Notes: generated by a model not told the origin, from the sequence alone. Numbered from the stretch's first letter, positions 42,923 to 52,457 are shown. The stretch: DNA of 64,000 bases from Streptomyces aurantiacus JA 4570 (GCF_000414115.1 NZ_AOPZ01000228.1:1-64000); one strand, 5' to 3'. Translations and numbers: made by a program.

Positions 42923-45900
42923 CCACCACGGTCCAGTCCCCACCCCCGGCGGCCCTGAAGCCGACGGCGCCCGCGCCCGAACCCGGGCGCGGGCCGCGCT
43001 CACGGCGCTGGCTCGCCGGGTTCTGGGCCGTGGTGCTCGTGTGCTTCCTCGCCGTGCAACCGGGGCGGATGACGTTCGACACCAAGCTCGGTGTCGCCGT
43101 CGATCCCTGGCAGTTCCTGTCCGACCTCGGCCAGCTGTGGCACGACCGGGGCGGCTTCGGCGGCATCCAGGACCAGTACATCGGCTACGCCTTCCCGATG
43201 CTGCCGTTCTACGCCCTGGCCGACCTCGTGCAGCTCCCGGTGTGGCTGGCCGAGCGGCTGTGGCTCTCGCTGATCGTCGCCACCGCCTTCTGGGGCGCGC
43301 TGCGGCTCGCGGAGCGGCTGAACATCGGCAGCCACGGCTCGCGACTCCTCGGCGCGGTGGTGTACGCGCTGTGGCCGACGTTCACCGTCGTGGTCGGGTC
43401 GACGTCGGCGGCGGCGCTGCCCGGCGCGTTCCTGCCGTGGGTGCTCATCCCGCTCACCAACCACCGTGTCACCGCGCGGATCGCGGCGTTCCGCTCCGCC
43501 CTGTTCATCCCCTTCATGGGCGGCGTGAACGCGGCGTCGACGCTGGCGTCACTGCTGCCCGTGGGCCTGTATCTGCTGTCGCGGCCGAACGGCCCGCGCA
43601 AGCGCAAGCTGATCACCTGGTGGGTGCCGGGGGTCATCCTGGCCACCGCCTGGTGGGTGGTGCCCTTGCTGCTGCTCGGCATCTACGGCGAGAACTTCCT
43701 TCCGTACGTGGAGAACTCGGCGACCACGACCGGCACCATGTCGGCCACCGAGACGCTGCGCGGCGCCGGCAACTGGGTGGCGTATCTGCACTTCGGCGAC
43801 GCCTGGCTGCCCGCCGGGTGGACCGTCGCGACGGCCGTGGTCACCATCGTCGGCTCGGCGCTCGCCGCGGCCCTCGGCCTCGCCGGCCTGGCCCGGCGTG
43901 ATCTGCCGGAGCGGCGCTGGCTGGTGCTCACCGTCGCCTCCGTCGCCCTGGTCACCCTCGCCGGGTACGGCGGCGCGTTCGGCGCGCCCTTCCACGGCAC
44001 CGTGCAGGACTGGCTGAACGGCTGGCTGGTGCCGTTCCGCAACATCTACAAGTTCCAGACCGGGCTCGCCCTCGCCCTCGCCTTCGGCCTGGCGCATCTG
44101 GCGGGCGTGGCGGTGCGGGCGCGCGGGGCGCGGCCGGTGCGGGGGCGGCGGTACGCCCCGCTGGTGGCGGCCGTCCTGGTGCTTCCGGGGCTCGCCTGGC
44201 CGTACCTCAACGGCTCGATCCTGCAGCCCGGTTCGTTCCAGAAGCTGCCCAACTACTGGGACGCGACGGCGGACTGGCTGGACAAGTACTCCCCGGACTC
44301 GCGCGCCCTGGTCGTGCCAGCGACCGCGCACGGCATCTACACCTGGGGCTCGCCCATCGACCAGCCCCTCGACGTGCTCGCCGACTCCCGCTGGGCGCAG
44401 CGCGACTACGTGCCGTTCGGCACCAAGGGCAACCGGCGCGCCATGGACGCCGTCGAGCAGGCACTGATGACCGGCGGCCAAGTCCCGGGATTGCAGGACT
44501 ACTTGGGGCGCGCGGGCCTGCACTACGTGGTCGTACGCAACGACCTCGACCCCGACCAGATCGGCCAGGTGCCGACGGCGACCGTCAAGCGCACCCTGGA
44601 GGAGTCCGGGTTCTCGCGGGTCACCGGGTTCGGGCCGCAGGAGACCGGCGGGCGGATCGCCGACGACACACCGGTGCAGGTGGAGGGCCTCTACCCGCGC
44701 CAGCGTGCGGTGGAGATCTACGCGCCGGGCAAGGACGCCGCGCGTCCCGGCCAGGCGGGCCTGAAGCCGGTGTCCAACACGGCCGTCGTCAGCGGCGGCC
44801 CCGAGGCGCTCCTTCCGCTGTCCGCCGACCCGGAGATGAAGAACCGGCCGGTCGTCCTGACCGGCGACAACCACCCCGGACTCGGCTCACCGCCCGGCCT
44901 CCAGGCCGTCGGTGACGGGCTGCGGCGCGCGGACACCCGCTTCGGCCTGGTCAACACCAACACGTCGTACACGTACACCAAGGACGAGAAGAACGCGCCG
45001 GACGCGCTCCAGGACGGCGGCGAGAAGCCACGGCAGATCCTGCCGACCACGGGCGTCGAGCACCAGACGACGGCCGAGCTGCGCGGCGCCAAGTCCGTGA
45101 CGGCCTCCTCCTACGGCAACTGGCTGTTCCACCTGCCGCAGTACGACCCCGTGAACGCCTTCGACGGCAACCCGGACACCGCCTGGACCGAGGGCAACCC
45201 GGGCAACCCGGACGGCGAGTGGATCAAGGCGGAGTTCCGGAAGAAGACGGCCGTGCCGTCGTCGTTCAAGGTGACGCCGCTGCCGCAGCAGGGCGTGCGG
45301 TCCGCGCCGACGAAGGTGCGGGTGGAGACCGAACAGGGCAGCGCCACCACGTACTTGCAGGCCGACGGCTCGACGCAGCGCGTCAAGGCCAAGGCGGGCG
45401 ACACGAGTTGGGTGAAGCTGACCATCGAGGACGCGCAGGTCGCCCACAAGGGTCTGACCGGCGCCGGGTTCGCGGAGATCAGCATCCCGGGCGTGCAGGT
45501 CACCAAGCTCCTGAAGATGCCCGCCGACACCGTGGGCCGGGAGGGTGCCGACGCCGAGGCCGACGCCACGACGTACTCCATGCACCGCTCGGCCGACCCC
45601 AGCGGCCTGTCGCCGGTGACCGCCGAGGCCGGACTGCACCGCCGCTTCACCACCACGGGCGACGGTGACTACAAGGTGAAGGCGAGCGCGGTCTCCGTGC
45701 CGGGCTCCGCGTTCGACGAGCTCCTGTACAAGGTGGCGCCCGAGCAGCGCCGGAAGATCATCGCCAGCGCGGACTCGACGTCCGACCTGGGCACGCTCTC
45801 CCCCCGCAACCTCACCGACGGCGACCTGACGACGGCGTGGATCGCCGGTGACCGGCCGGTCATCCATCTGCGCTGGCCGGGCAAGGTGAGCGTCGGCGAG

Positions 45901-47646
45901 ATCGTGCTGCCGCCGGCGGGCGGCCTGTCCACCCGCGCGGAGAAGATCGAGATCAGCTCGCCCGACGGCGCGGCGACCGCCGGCGTCGACGAGAACGGCG
46001 TGGCCCGCTTCACGCCGATCAACACCGACCGCCTCGACATCACGATCACGAAGACGGCGCCGCTCACCCTGCACAACCCGGTGGCTGACGACAAGCTGCA
46101 ACTGCCCGTCGGCCTCACCGAGGCGTACATCCCGGCGCTGGACGAGTTCCGCGTCAAGCAGCCGTCCCCGAACCGCACGTTCAAGCTCTCCTGCGGCGAG
46201 GGCCCGGCGGTGAAGGTCGACGACAAGGTGTACGCGACGAGCGCCAAGGGCACCGTGCGGGACCTGATGGACCGGCGGCCCGTCGAGCTGACGCTGTGCG
46301 ACGACGGCGAGAAGCAGACCTCGGTGCCCCTCACCGCGGGCGAGCACCAGGTGGAGGCCGGTGACGGGGGCCCGCTCGCCGTCACCGACGTCACGCTGAC
46401 GCGCGGCACACCGGGCCGCGTCGACACCACGTCGCGCGAGCTGAAGATCAACGACTGGCTGGGCGACAAGCGCGAGGTGACCGTCGGCGACGGCGCCGCC
46501 TCGTACCTGACGACGTACGAGAACGCCAACGACGGCTGGAAGGCCACCCTGAACGGCAAGGAGCTGCGCTCGGTGCGGCTCGACGGCTGGCAGCAGGGCT
46601 GGCTGGTGCCGGCCGGCGAGGGCGGCAAGCTGAAGCTCGTCTACGAGCCGTCCACGGCGTACGAGGCCGGGCTCATCGGCGGCGGTGTGGGCGTCCTGGC
46701 CCTGGTGGCCCTGGTGTTCGTGCGGCGCCGCGAACCGAACCCGGACGGGCCCGACGTGGCGCCGCCCGCGCCCGGCCCGGTGCTCGGCACGGTGGTGCTC
46801 ACGCTGGTCGGCGTGGCCGTCGCGGGCTGGTTCGCGCTGCTCGTGCCCGCGCTCGCGCTGGTCGCCTGGCGCTGGCACCGGCTGCTCGTGCCGGTGGCGT
46901 TCCTGGCGATGGCCGGGGCCGGCATCGCGGCCGCGACCGGCGCGGGCGAGGCCGTCGCGGCGGACGAGGGCGCCTTCGGGCACGCGGCTCAGCTCCTGGC
47001 GTTCATCGCCCTGTTCGCGGCTCTGGTGAGTGTGCGGGAGCCGGTGCGGGGTGGGGCGGCTGTTCCTGTGGGGGCGGCTGGGCTTGGGTCCGGTGGGTCT
47101 GGTGGTCCGGGTGGGCCTGGTGGTCCGGCCGGTGCCGGTGGTCCTGGCGGACCGGCTGGTCCTGGCGGGTCCGGTGGCCCCGGCGGCCCTGGTGGTACCC
47201 CGCCCGTTCCGCCGCGGCCGGGCGCCTCCCCCGACGCGACCACGATGCCGCTCGGCCCCGACCGGGACCTGGGCGCGCCGACGGTCCCGCCGCCGCTGCC
47301 GCACCGCAAGCGCGGCGAGGACGAGTCGGGTGCCGACCACGCTTCGGGTGAAGCCCCCGCCTCCGGCCGGGACTTCGGCCGGGGCGGCGCGGACGGCACC
47401 GCGCAGCCCCCGTCCGGCGCCGCCGCACCCGGCACGTCCGGCACCGACCCGACACAGCCCCTGCCTCCGTACGCCGCCGGGCCGACCCTCTCGGCCCGCG
47501 GCCCCGACCCCCTGCGCAAGGACGACCCCGCCGCCGTGGAGGACTCCCGCCCGGGAGAGGACACCCCCACGGGTGAGGGCGACCACCCCGGAAGGGGCAC
47601 CCGCTCGGGCGAGGATCCCCGCCCGGGAGAGGACACCGCACCATGA
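42919..47646 (+). CDS. AftD-like (DUF3367) GT-C membrane glycosyltransferase
   Basis: At 1575 aa it is the largest product of the unit. It matches the alpha-(1->3)-arabinofuranosyltransferase/DUF3367 family: a membrane domain of about 10-12 helices (residues about 30-410), with acidic loop motif MTFDTKLGVAVDPWQFL after the first helix (GT-C catalytic Asp type) and GIQDQYIGYAFPM. A periplasmic part holds two discoidin/F5-8C-like carbohydrate-binding domains (about 720-850 and 945-1040). C-terminal helices lie from about 1250 to 1380. A 190-aa disordered tail follows, with a collagen-like GGPGGPGG stretch (about 1387-1434). Donors in the family are polyprenyl-phosphate sugars. ATGA overlaps occur at both ends. 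Substrate is unknown in Streptomyces, which lacks mycobacterial arabinogalactan. Confidence 0.88.
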   Translation: MTTTVQSPPPAALKPTAPAPEPGRGPRSRRWLAGFWAVVLVCFLAVQPGRMTFDTKLGVAVDPWQFLSDLGQLWHDRGGFGGIQDQYIGYAFPMLPFYALADLVQLPVWLAERLWLSLIVATAFWGALRLAERLNIGSHGSRLLGAVVYALWPTFTVVVGSTSAAALPGAFLPWVLIPLTNHRVTARIAAFRSALFIPFMGGVNAASTLASLLPVGLYLLSRPNGPRKRKLITWWVPGVILATAWWVVPLLLLGIYGENFLPYVENSATTTGTMSATETLRGAGNWVAYLHFGDAWLPAGWTVATAVVTIVGSALAAALGLAGLARRDLPERRWLVLTVASVALVTLAGYGGAFGAPFHGTVQDWLNGWLVPFRNIYKFQTGLALALAFGLAHLAGVAVRARGARPVRGRRYAPLVAAVLVLPGLAWPYLNGSILQPGSFQKLPNYWDATADWLDKYSPDSRALVVPATAHGIYTWGSPIDQPLDVLADSRWAQRDYVPFGTKGNRRAMDAVEQALMTGGQVPGLQDYLGRAGLHYVVVRNDLDPDQIGQVPTATVKRTLEESGFSRVTGFGPQETGGRIADDTPVQVEGLYPRQRAVEIYAPGKDAARPGQAGLKPVSNTAVVSGGPEALLPLSADPEMKNRPVVLTGDNHPGLGSPPGLQAVGDGLRRADTRFGLVNTNTSYTYTKDEKNAPDALQDGGEKPRQILPTTGVEHQTTAELRGAKSVTASSYGNWLFHLPQYDPVNAFDGNPDTAWTEGNPGNPDGEWIKAEFRKKTAVPSSFKVTPLPQQGVRSAPTKVRVETEQGSATTYLQADGSTQRVKAKAGDTSWVKLTIEDAQVAHKGLTGAGFAEISIPGVQVTKLLKMPADTVGREGADAEADATTYSMHRSADPSGLSPVTAEAGLHRRFTTTGDGDYKVKASAVSVPGSAFDELLYKVAPEQRRKIIASADSTSDLGTLSPRNLTDGDLTTAWIAGDRPVIHLRWPGKVSVGEIVLPPAGGLSTRAEKIEISSPDGAATAGVDENGVARFTPINTDRLDITITKTAPLTLHNPVADDKLQLPVGLTEAYIPALDEFRVKQPSPNRTFKLSCGEGPAVKVDDKVYATSAKGTVRDLMDRRPVELTLCDDGEKQTSVPLTAGEHQVEAGDGGPLAVTDVTLTRGTPGRVDTTSRELKINDWLGDKREVTVGDGAASYLTTYENANDGWKATLNGKELRSVRLDGWQQGWLVPAGEGGKLKLVYEPSTAYEAGLIGGGVGVLALVALVFVRRREPNPDGPDVAPPAPGPVLGTVVLTLVGVAVAGWFALLVPALALVAWRWHRLLVPVAFLAMAGAGIAAATGAGEAVAADEGAFGHAAQLLAFIALFAALVSVREPVRGGAAVPVGAAGLGSGGSGGPGGPGGPAGAGGPGGPAGPGGSGGPGGPGGTPPVPPRPGASPDATTMPLGPDRDLGAPTVPPPLPHRKRGEDESGADHASGEAPASGRDFGRGGADGTAQPPSGAAAPGTSGTDPTQPLPPYAAGPTLSARGPDPLRKDDPAAVEDSRPGEDTPTGEGDHPGRGTRSGEDPRPGEDTAP

Positions 47647-49040
47647 CCGCCCTGGAACACCCGGCCCGGCGTGCGGACGGCTCCGGCCGGCCGCCGCGCC
47701 GGGTGCCGTTCCCCGTCGTCGACGAGGTCGCCCGGCACTGCCTGCAGGAGCAGGAGCCGGAGACCGTGCACATCGAGGTGCACCTGCCGGGCACGCCCGA
47801 TCCGGCGCGGCTGAGGACGGCGTTCGGCGAGGCCCTGCGGCGCCACCCGCGCATCCTCATGCGGGAGGCGCGCGGGCCCTGGTACCGGCGCCGCTACGAG
47901 TGGGAGCTCACCGAGGCGCCGGACGTGGAGGTGGTGACGTTCCCGGCGGCCGAGCGGGACGCCCTGAAGCGGGCCCGCGAGCGCGCCCTGTGCGACGCGC
48001 CGCCGCTCACCGCCTCGCCGCCGATCCGCCTCGAGGTCGTCGCCGACCCGGAGGCGGGCGGCGACTCCAGCGTCCTGTTCCTGACCATCAACCACACCGC
48101 CCTGGACGGCCCCGCCTGCCTGCGCGTCCTCGCCACCGCGGCCGAGCTGTACGGCGGCCGGGACAACGCGCCCGCGGCGCCGCCGACGCGTACTCCCGTG
48201 TCCGCCGACGCGTCCGCCGCCGACACCGAGGCCCCGGCCGGGCTGCCCTCCCCCTGGGCCGCCCCCGCGCGCGTCGCCCACGGCGCCCCCGAACCCTCCC
48301 CGGGCAACGGCATGCTCGTCGCCGACCTGCCGGTGCCGCGCCGCCCCAAGGGCGCGCCGTACACCGTCAACGACCAGCTGATGGTCGCGACGGCGCTGAT
48401 GATCGCGCACTGGAACCGTGAACACGGCTCCAGGCCACGCCCGTTGCGCATCACCATGCCCGTCGACGACCGGCCGCGCGACATGACGATGCCCATCGGC
48501 AACGGCACCCGGCTCGTGGAAGTGCCGTTCGGCGCGGGCGAGTTGGTGCCGGGGGGCGACACCGGCCGGCCGGGGCCCGGCGACCTGGGCCCGGAGGACA
48601 TCCATGCCCTGCTGCGCCGCACCTCCGACCGCACCCGCGCCCTCAAGGCCCTGTCGCGCCCGCAGCTCGGCCACGGTGCCGCGCTGCTCACCGCGCCCGT
48701 CCTTCCGGTGACGATGCGCGCCGCCCTCACCCGCGGGCTGCGCCGGGCCGCCGCGCCGTGGACCTCGACGACGCTGCTCAGCAACATCGGCCGGGTGCCG
48801 TACGCCCTGGACTTCGGGGACGCCGGGGCCGCGTACGCCGTGTGGTTCTCCGCGCCCGCCCGGATGCCGCGCGGCCTGACCGTGACCACCGCGTCCACCG
48901 CGGGCCGCCTGCACCTGGCCCTGCGCTGGTCCCGGACGCTGCTCGGCCACGGCGACGGCGCCCACCTGCGCGACCTCTTCGAGCACTATCTGCACGCCAC
49001 GCAGAACCTCCACCCGACCCCGGAGGACAGCGGCTCATGA
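47643..49040 (+). CDS. condensation-fold / PapA-like acyltransferase
   Basis: This 465-aa protein is of the CAT/condensation superfamily. The catalytic HxxxDG motif is His151-TAL-Asp155-Gly156 (NHTALDG). The structural DFG motif is present as YALDFGDAG. It lacks carrier-protein domains and stands alone, like mycobacterial PapA acyltransferases that acylate sugars and lipids. Here it probably O-acylates the glycan or its precursor. It has ATGA overlaps with both neighbours. Confidence 0.82.
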   Translation: MTALEHPARRADGSGRPPRRVPFPVVDEVARHCLQEQEPETVHIEVHLPGTPDPARLRTAFGEALRRHPRILMREARGPWYRRRYEWELTEAPDVEVVTFPAAERDALKRARERALCDAPPLTASPPIRLEVVADPEAGGDSSVLFLTINHTALDGPACLRVLATAAELYGGRDNAPAAPPTRTPVSADASAADTEAPAGLPSPWAAPARVAHGAPEPSPGNGMLVADLPVPRRPKGAPYTVNDQLMVATALMIAHWNREHGSRPRPLRITMPVDDRPRDMTMPIGNGTRLVEVPFGAGELVPGGDTGRPGPGDLGPEDIHALLRRTSDRTRALKALSRPQLGHGAALLTAPVLPVTMRAALTRGLRRAAAPWTSTTLLSNIGRVPYALDFGDAGAAYAVWFSAPARMPRGLTVTTASTAGRLHLALRWSRTLLGHGDGAHLRDLFEHYLHATQNLHPTPEDSGS

Positions 49041-49795
49041 CGACGACCAGCGCCACACCACGTACAAAAGAGTCCCAACGCCCGCGCGAGCTGCGGGACT
49101 TCTACGAGAACCCGGACGTGCCCGTCGCGTCCGGCGACGCCCGCAGCCTGCGCCAGGCCCGGATGCTCGCCGCCGCGCTCGGCCCGGCGACCTCCGGCCA
49201 GGGTGTCGTCCTCGACATCGGCTGCGGCGACGGCAGCGCGGCCCGGGTCGCCGCGCCGCTGCTCGCCGGGCACCGCGTCATCGGCGTCGACTGGTCCCAG
49301 GACGCGCTGCGCCGCGCCAGCGGCCACCTGCCGCACGTCGTACGCGGCGAACTCACCGACGGCGGACTGCCGTTCGCGGACGGCTCCGCGGACGCCGTGC
49401 TGTTCAGCGAGGTCATCGAGCACCTCGTCGACCCCGACAGCGCGCTCGACGAGCTGCGCCGGGTGCTGCGGCCCGGCGGCCACCTGATGCTGTCCACGCC
49501 CAATCTCGCCGCCTGGTACAACCGCGGGCTGCTGCTCGCGGGCGTGCAGCCGGTGTTCTCCGAGGTGAGCCTGCGCGGCATCCACGGCCGCCCGGGCCGC
49601 GAGGTCGTCGGTCATCTGCGGCTCTACACCGCCCGCGCGCTGCGGGAGTTCGTGGCCGCGTCGGGCTTCGACGTCGTACGGCTCGCGGGCGCGCCCTTCC
49701 ACGGCGTGCCACGGCCGCTGCGTGCCCTGGACAGACTGGCCTGCGCCGTGCCGGGCGCCGCCTCGATCCTGCTGCTGCACGCCCGAAGGGCATAG
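49037..49795 (+). CDS. class I SAM-dependent methyltransferase (glycan unit, copy 2)
   Basis: The protein has 252 aa. Motif I is VVLDIGCGDGSAA; motif II is VIGVDWSQ; motif III is EVIEHLVDPDSALDELRRVLRPGG. The C-terminal part resembles O-methyltransferases of cell-envelope clusters. The start overlaps the acyltransferase stop by four bases; the next gene begins two nt after its TAG. The target is inferred to be a sugar hydroxyl. Confidence 0.9.
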   Translation: MTTTSATPRTKESQRPRELRDFYENPDVPVASGDARSLRQARMLAAALGPATSGQGVVLDIGCGDGSAARVAAPLLAGHRVIGVDWSQDALRRASGHLPHVVRGELTDGGLPFADGSADAVLFSEVIEHLVDPDSALDELRRVLRPGGHLMLSTPNLAAWYNRGLLLAGVQPVFSEVSLRGIHGRPGREVVGHLRLYTARALREFVAASGFDVVRLAGAPFHGVPRPLRALDRLACAVPGAASILLLHARRA

Positions 49796-49797
49796 CC

Positions 49798-50727
49798 ATG
49801 TGGTGGGGTGTGGCCGCGGCGCTCCTCGCGAACCTGCTCTACAGCACCGGTTTCGTCCTGGAGAAGCGGGCCCTGACCGCGATGCCGTCGGTCAGCGTCC
49901 GCAAACCGGCCCGGCTGCTGCGCCAGGTGGTCTCCAGCCCGCTGTGGATCGGCGGTTCGCTCGCGCTCGCGGCGGGCTTCGGCGCGCAGCTCATCGTCTA
50001 CCGGACGCTGCCGATCGCGGCGGCGCAGGGCATCTTCGTCTCCGGCCTGGTGCTGCTCCTGCTCCTGTCGGCGGCGCTGCTCGGCGAGCGCACGTCCGGC
50101 CGCGAGCGGTACGCGGTCGGCGCGATCCTCGTGGCGCTCCTGATGGTCGTGCTGTCCCTGAAGGAAGGCACGGACACGGTGGGCCGCGACGCGCCCGCGC
50201 CGCTCGTCCTCACCGTCTGCCTGCCCTCGCTCGCGCTCGGCCTGTGGCTGTACGGATCGGCCGAGCGCCGCACGCGCAGCAAGCACCGGCAGCCGACGAC
50301 GGGCGTGGAGTACGGCGTCGCCGTGGGCCTGCTGTACGGCGTGAGCTCGCTCGCCATCAAGGGCGTGTCCAGCCATCTGACCTCGGACGGGCTCGGCGGC
50401 GCCCTGGTCGACCTGCTGCGCTCCCCGTACCCCTATCTCCTGCTCTTCACCGGCGCGTTCGGCCTGATCATGTCGCAGGCGGCGCTCCAGAAGTGCCGCG
50501 CCTCGCTGATCGTCCCGGTGTGTACGACGGTGACGTCACTGTTCACCGCGGTGCTCGGGACGCTCGCGTTCGGCGAGGCGCTGCCCGACGACCCGGTGCG
50601 GCTCGCGCTGCGGGTCACGGGGACGGTGCTGGCGGTGGCGGTGCTCCTGATGATGCCCAAGCACGACCCGCCGCCACCGGCCCCCGACACCGAACCGACC
50701 TTGCCTCCCAAGGAGTTGATGCCCTGA
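49798..50727 (+). CDS. EamA/DMT superfamily transporter
   Basis: This 309-aa protein has ten hydrophobic segments in two EamA repeats (WWGVAAALLANLLYSTGFV near the start; YGVAVGLLYGVSSLAIKG in the middle). Family members move metabolites; the SMR/EamA relatives ArnE/F flip lipid-linked aminoarabinose. In this unit a role in flipping a polyprenyl-phosphate sugar for the AftD-like enzyme is a reasonable inference, not proven. It has a TGATG overlap with the next gene. Confidence 0.88.
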   Translation: MWWGVAAALLANLLYSTGFVLEKRALTAMPSVSVRKPARLLRQVVSSPLWIGGSLALAAGFGAQLIVYRTLPIAAAQGIFVSGLVLLLLLSAALLGERTSGRERYAVGAILVALLMVVLSLKEGTDTVGRDAPAPLVLTVCLPSLALGLWLYGSAERRTRSKHRQPTTGVEYGVAVGLLYGVSSLAIKGVSSHLTSDGLGGALVDLLRSPYPYLLLFTGAFGLIMSQAALQKCRASLIVPVCTTVTSLFTAVLGTLAFGEALPDDPVRLALRVTGTVLAVAVLLMMPKHDPPPPAPDTEPTLPPKELMP

Positions 50728-51011
50728 TGAACCCCGACGACCCGCTGCTGAAGATCCTCGCCTGCCCCCTGGACAAGGGTCCGCTGGTCCTCCTGGAACC
50801 CGAGGAACCCCCACTCGGCGAAGCCCCCGACGCGGGCGGCGCGGCCGAGGTGTCCGGGGACCCGATACCCGTGCCCGAGCAGGCCCTCTACAACCCGCGC
50901 CTGCACCGCCGTTACCCCATCGTCGACGGCATCCCCCAGCTCCTTCCGTCCTCCGGTGAGCAGGTCGCGGAGGACGAGCACGAGCGCCTGCTGAAGCGGA
51001 TCTCGCCGTGA
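50727..51011 (+). CDS. Trm112-like (YcaR family) small protein
   Basis: This 94-aa protein has the Trm112/YcaR pattern LLKILACPLDKGPLVLL and RRYPIVDGIPQLLP. The zinc knuckle is incomplete (ACPLD instead of CPxC), which I recall as common in actinobacterial members. In other systems Trm112 binds and stabilises methyltransferases. Three methyltransferases lie in this unit, so it may be their activator. ATG 50727 overlaps the previous stop; its own stop overlaps the next start (GTGA). Confidence 0.85.
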   Translation: MNPDDPLLKILACPLDKGPLVLLEPEEPPLGEAPDAGGAAEVSGDPIPVPEQALYNPRLHRRYPIVDGIPQLLPSSGEQVAEDEHERLLKRISP

Positions 51012-51832
51012 CGGCAGCCGCCAAGAAGACCCTCGCCGCCCGGATCGCGCCCCGGCTGCCCACCCGGGCCGTGGCCGCCCTGGCCCGCCTCGTCTATCCC
51101 CGCTTCGAGCCCGAGCTGGCCCGCCTCGGCGATCTCTGCCCGCGCGACTGCGGCACCGCCGTGGACGTCGGCGGCTGGTACGGGCCCTGGTCGCGCCGCC
51201 TCGCCGGGCGCGCGCGGCGCGTGGTCACCGTCGAGCCGGTGCCGCACCTGGCGCGGCTGCTCGCGACCGCCACGCCCGGCAACGTCCGGGTGATCCAGGC
51301 CGCGGCCGGCGACCGCGAAGGCACCGCGCGGCTGTGGCTGCCGCGGGACGACCGGGGTGACCGGGGCGTGTCCTCCCTCGTACGCAGGGACGGCGTGCAC
51401 GCCACCGCCCTGGACGTGCCGTGCGTCACGCTCGACGGGCTCGGCCTGCGCGACGTGCACTTCATCAAGATCGACGTGGACGGCAACGAACTGCCCGTCC
51501 TGCGCGGCGCCCACGAGCTCCTCGACCGGGACCGGCCCGCGCTCTTCGTCGAGCTGGAGTCCCGCATCCAGCCCATCACGCCGGTCGTCGACCACCTCGC
51601 CCACGCGCACGGCTACCGCGGCTGGGTGCTGCCGGGACACACCTGGGTGCCCCTCGACTCCTTCGACCTGGAGGCGCACCAGCGCGCCACCTCGTACGTC
51701 GTGACGCAGGGCCTGCTGCGACGGGTGCTGACACCCCGGCGGCCGCGGTATGTGAACTCGGTCCTCTTCCTGCCCGAAGGGCGGAGTCCGGGCGGGCACG
51801 CCGTGCGGGACCATGGGGCGTATGTCCGCTAG
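51008..51832 (+). CDS. FkbM family methyltransferase
   Basis: The protein has 274 aa. Motif I is AVDVGGWYGPWSRRL; FkbM signature IKIDVDGNELPVLRGA near residues 155-170. FkbM enzymes O-methylate sugars and polyketides. GTG 51008 sits in a GTGA overlap with the Trm112-like gene. It is the third methyltransferase in the unit. Confidence 0.9.
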   Translation: MTAAAKKTLAARIAPRLPTRAVAALARLVYPRFEPELARLGDLCPRDCGTAVDVGGWYGPWSRRLAGRARRVVTVEPVPHLARLLATATPGNVRVIQAAAGDREGTARLWLPRDDRGDRGVSSLVRRDGVHATALDVPCVTLDGLGLRDVHFIKIDVDGNELPVLRGAHELLDRDRPALFVELESRIQPITPVVDHLAHAHGYRGWVLPGHTWVPLDSFDLEAHQRATSYVVTQGLLRRVLTPRRPRYVNSVLFLPEGRSPGGHAVRDHGAYVR

Positions 51833-52457
51833 CTCCGCCGCCGGGCCCGGCTCCGGCTCGTCCCGTCCGCCAGGGCCGCCGTCGCGGCCGTTCACACCGC
51901 TCGACTTCCAGCTGGTCCTGCTGCGCCGCATGGCCGACCACAATCCGGACCTCGTCGAGGACGCCCGGCGCGAACTCGGCGTCTCCATCGCCGACATGCG
52001 CGAGGCCAACCGCCGCTGGCAGGCGATGCTGCACGCGCGCAAGGGGCGCGCTGCGGTCTCCCGCTACCGCTCGGTGCTCGGAAAGCCCGAGGCGACGGCC
52101 CCCCGGAAGATCGGCGACCTGGAGTGCGAGGCGCTGCTCTGGCCGGTGCCGCTCTGGCCCGGCCTGCGCTTCGAGGTGCTGCTGGGGCCGAACGCCGCGG
52201 TGTGGAACGAGTGGCTGATCCGCGCTCCCGGCGCCCCGGGCCCCGCCCTGCGCACCCTCGCGGACCTCACCCCCTGGTCCTGCACGGTCGACGAGGCCGC
52301 CCGCGCCTTCGCGCCCGCACGCCCGATGGAGGGCACGGCGCCGACCCGCTGGCGGCTGGCCTTCTCCGCGCCGGACGGGGAGACGGGGGAACGGCGGCGG
52401 TGCGTGGCGGAGTTCACGTGGGGGCTGCTGCAGCGGGTGTCGTTCCCTGAGGGGTGA
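51822..52457 (+). CDS. protein of unknown function at the end of the glycan unit
   Basis: The protein has 211 aa. The N-terminus is Ser/Pro/Gly-rich (about 30 residues), followed by a helical region (LVEDARRELGVSIADMREANRRWQAM) and a beta-rich C-terminal half. I do not recognise a family. It overlaps the FkbM gene by 11 bases; ATG 51813 is an alternative. No signal or membrane segment. The overlap suggests it belongs to the unit. Confidence 0.65.
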   Translation: MSASSAAGPGSGSSRPPGPPSRPFTPLDFQLVLLRRMADHNPDLVEDARRELGVSIADMREANRRWQAMLHARKGRAAVSRYRSVLGKPEATAPRKIGDLECEALLWPVPLWPGLRFEVLLGPNAAVWNEWLIRAPGAPGPALRTLADLTPWSCTVDEAARAFAPARPMEGTAPTRWRLAFSAPDGETGERRRCVAEFTWGLLQRVSFPEG

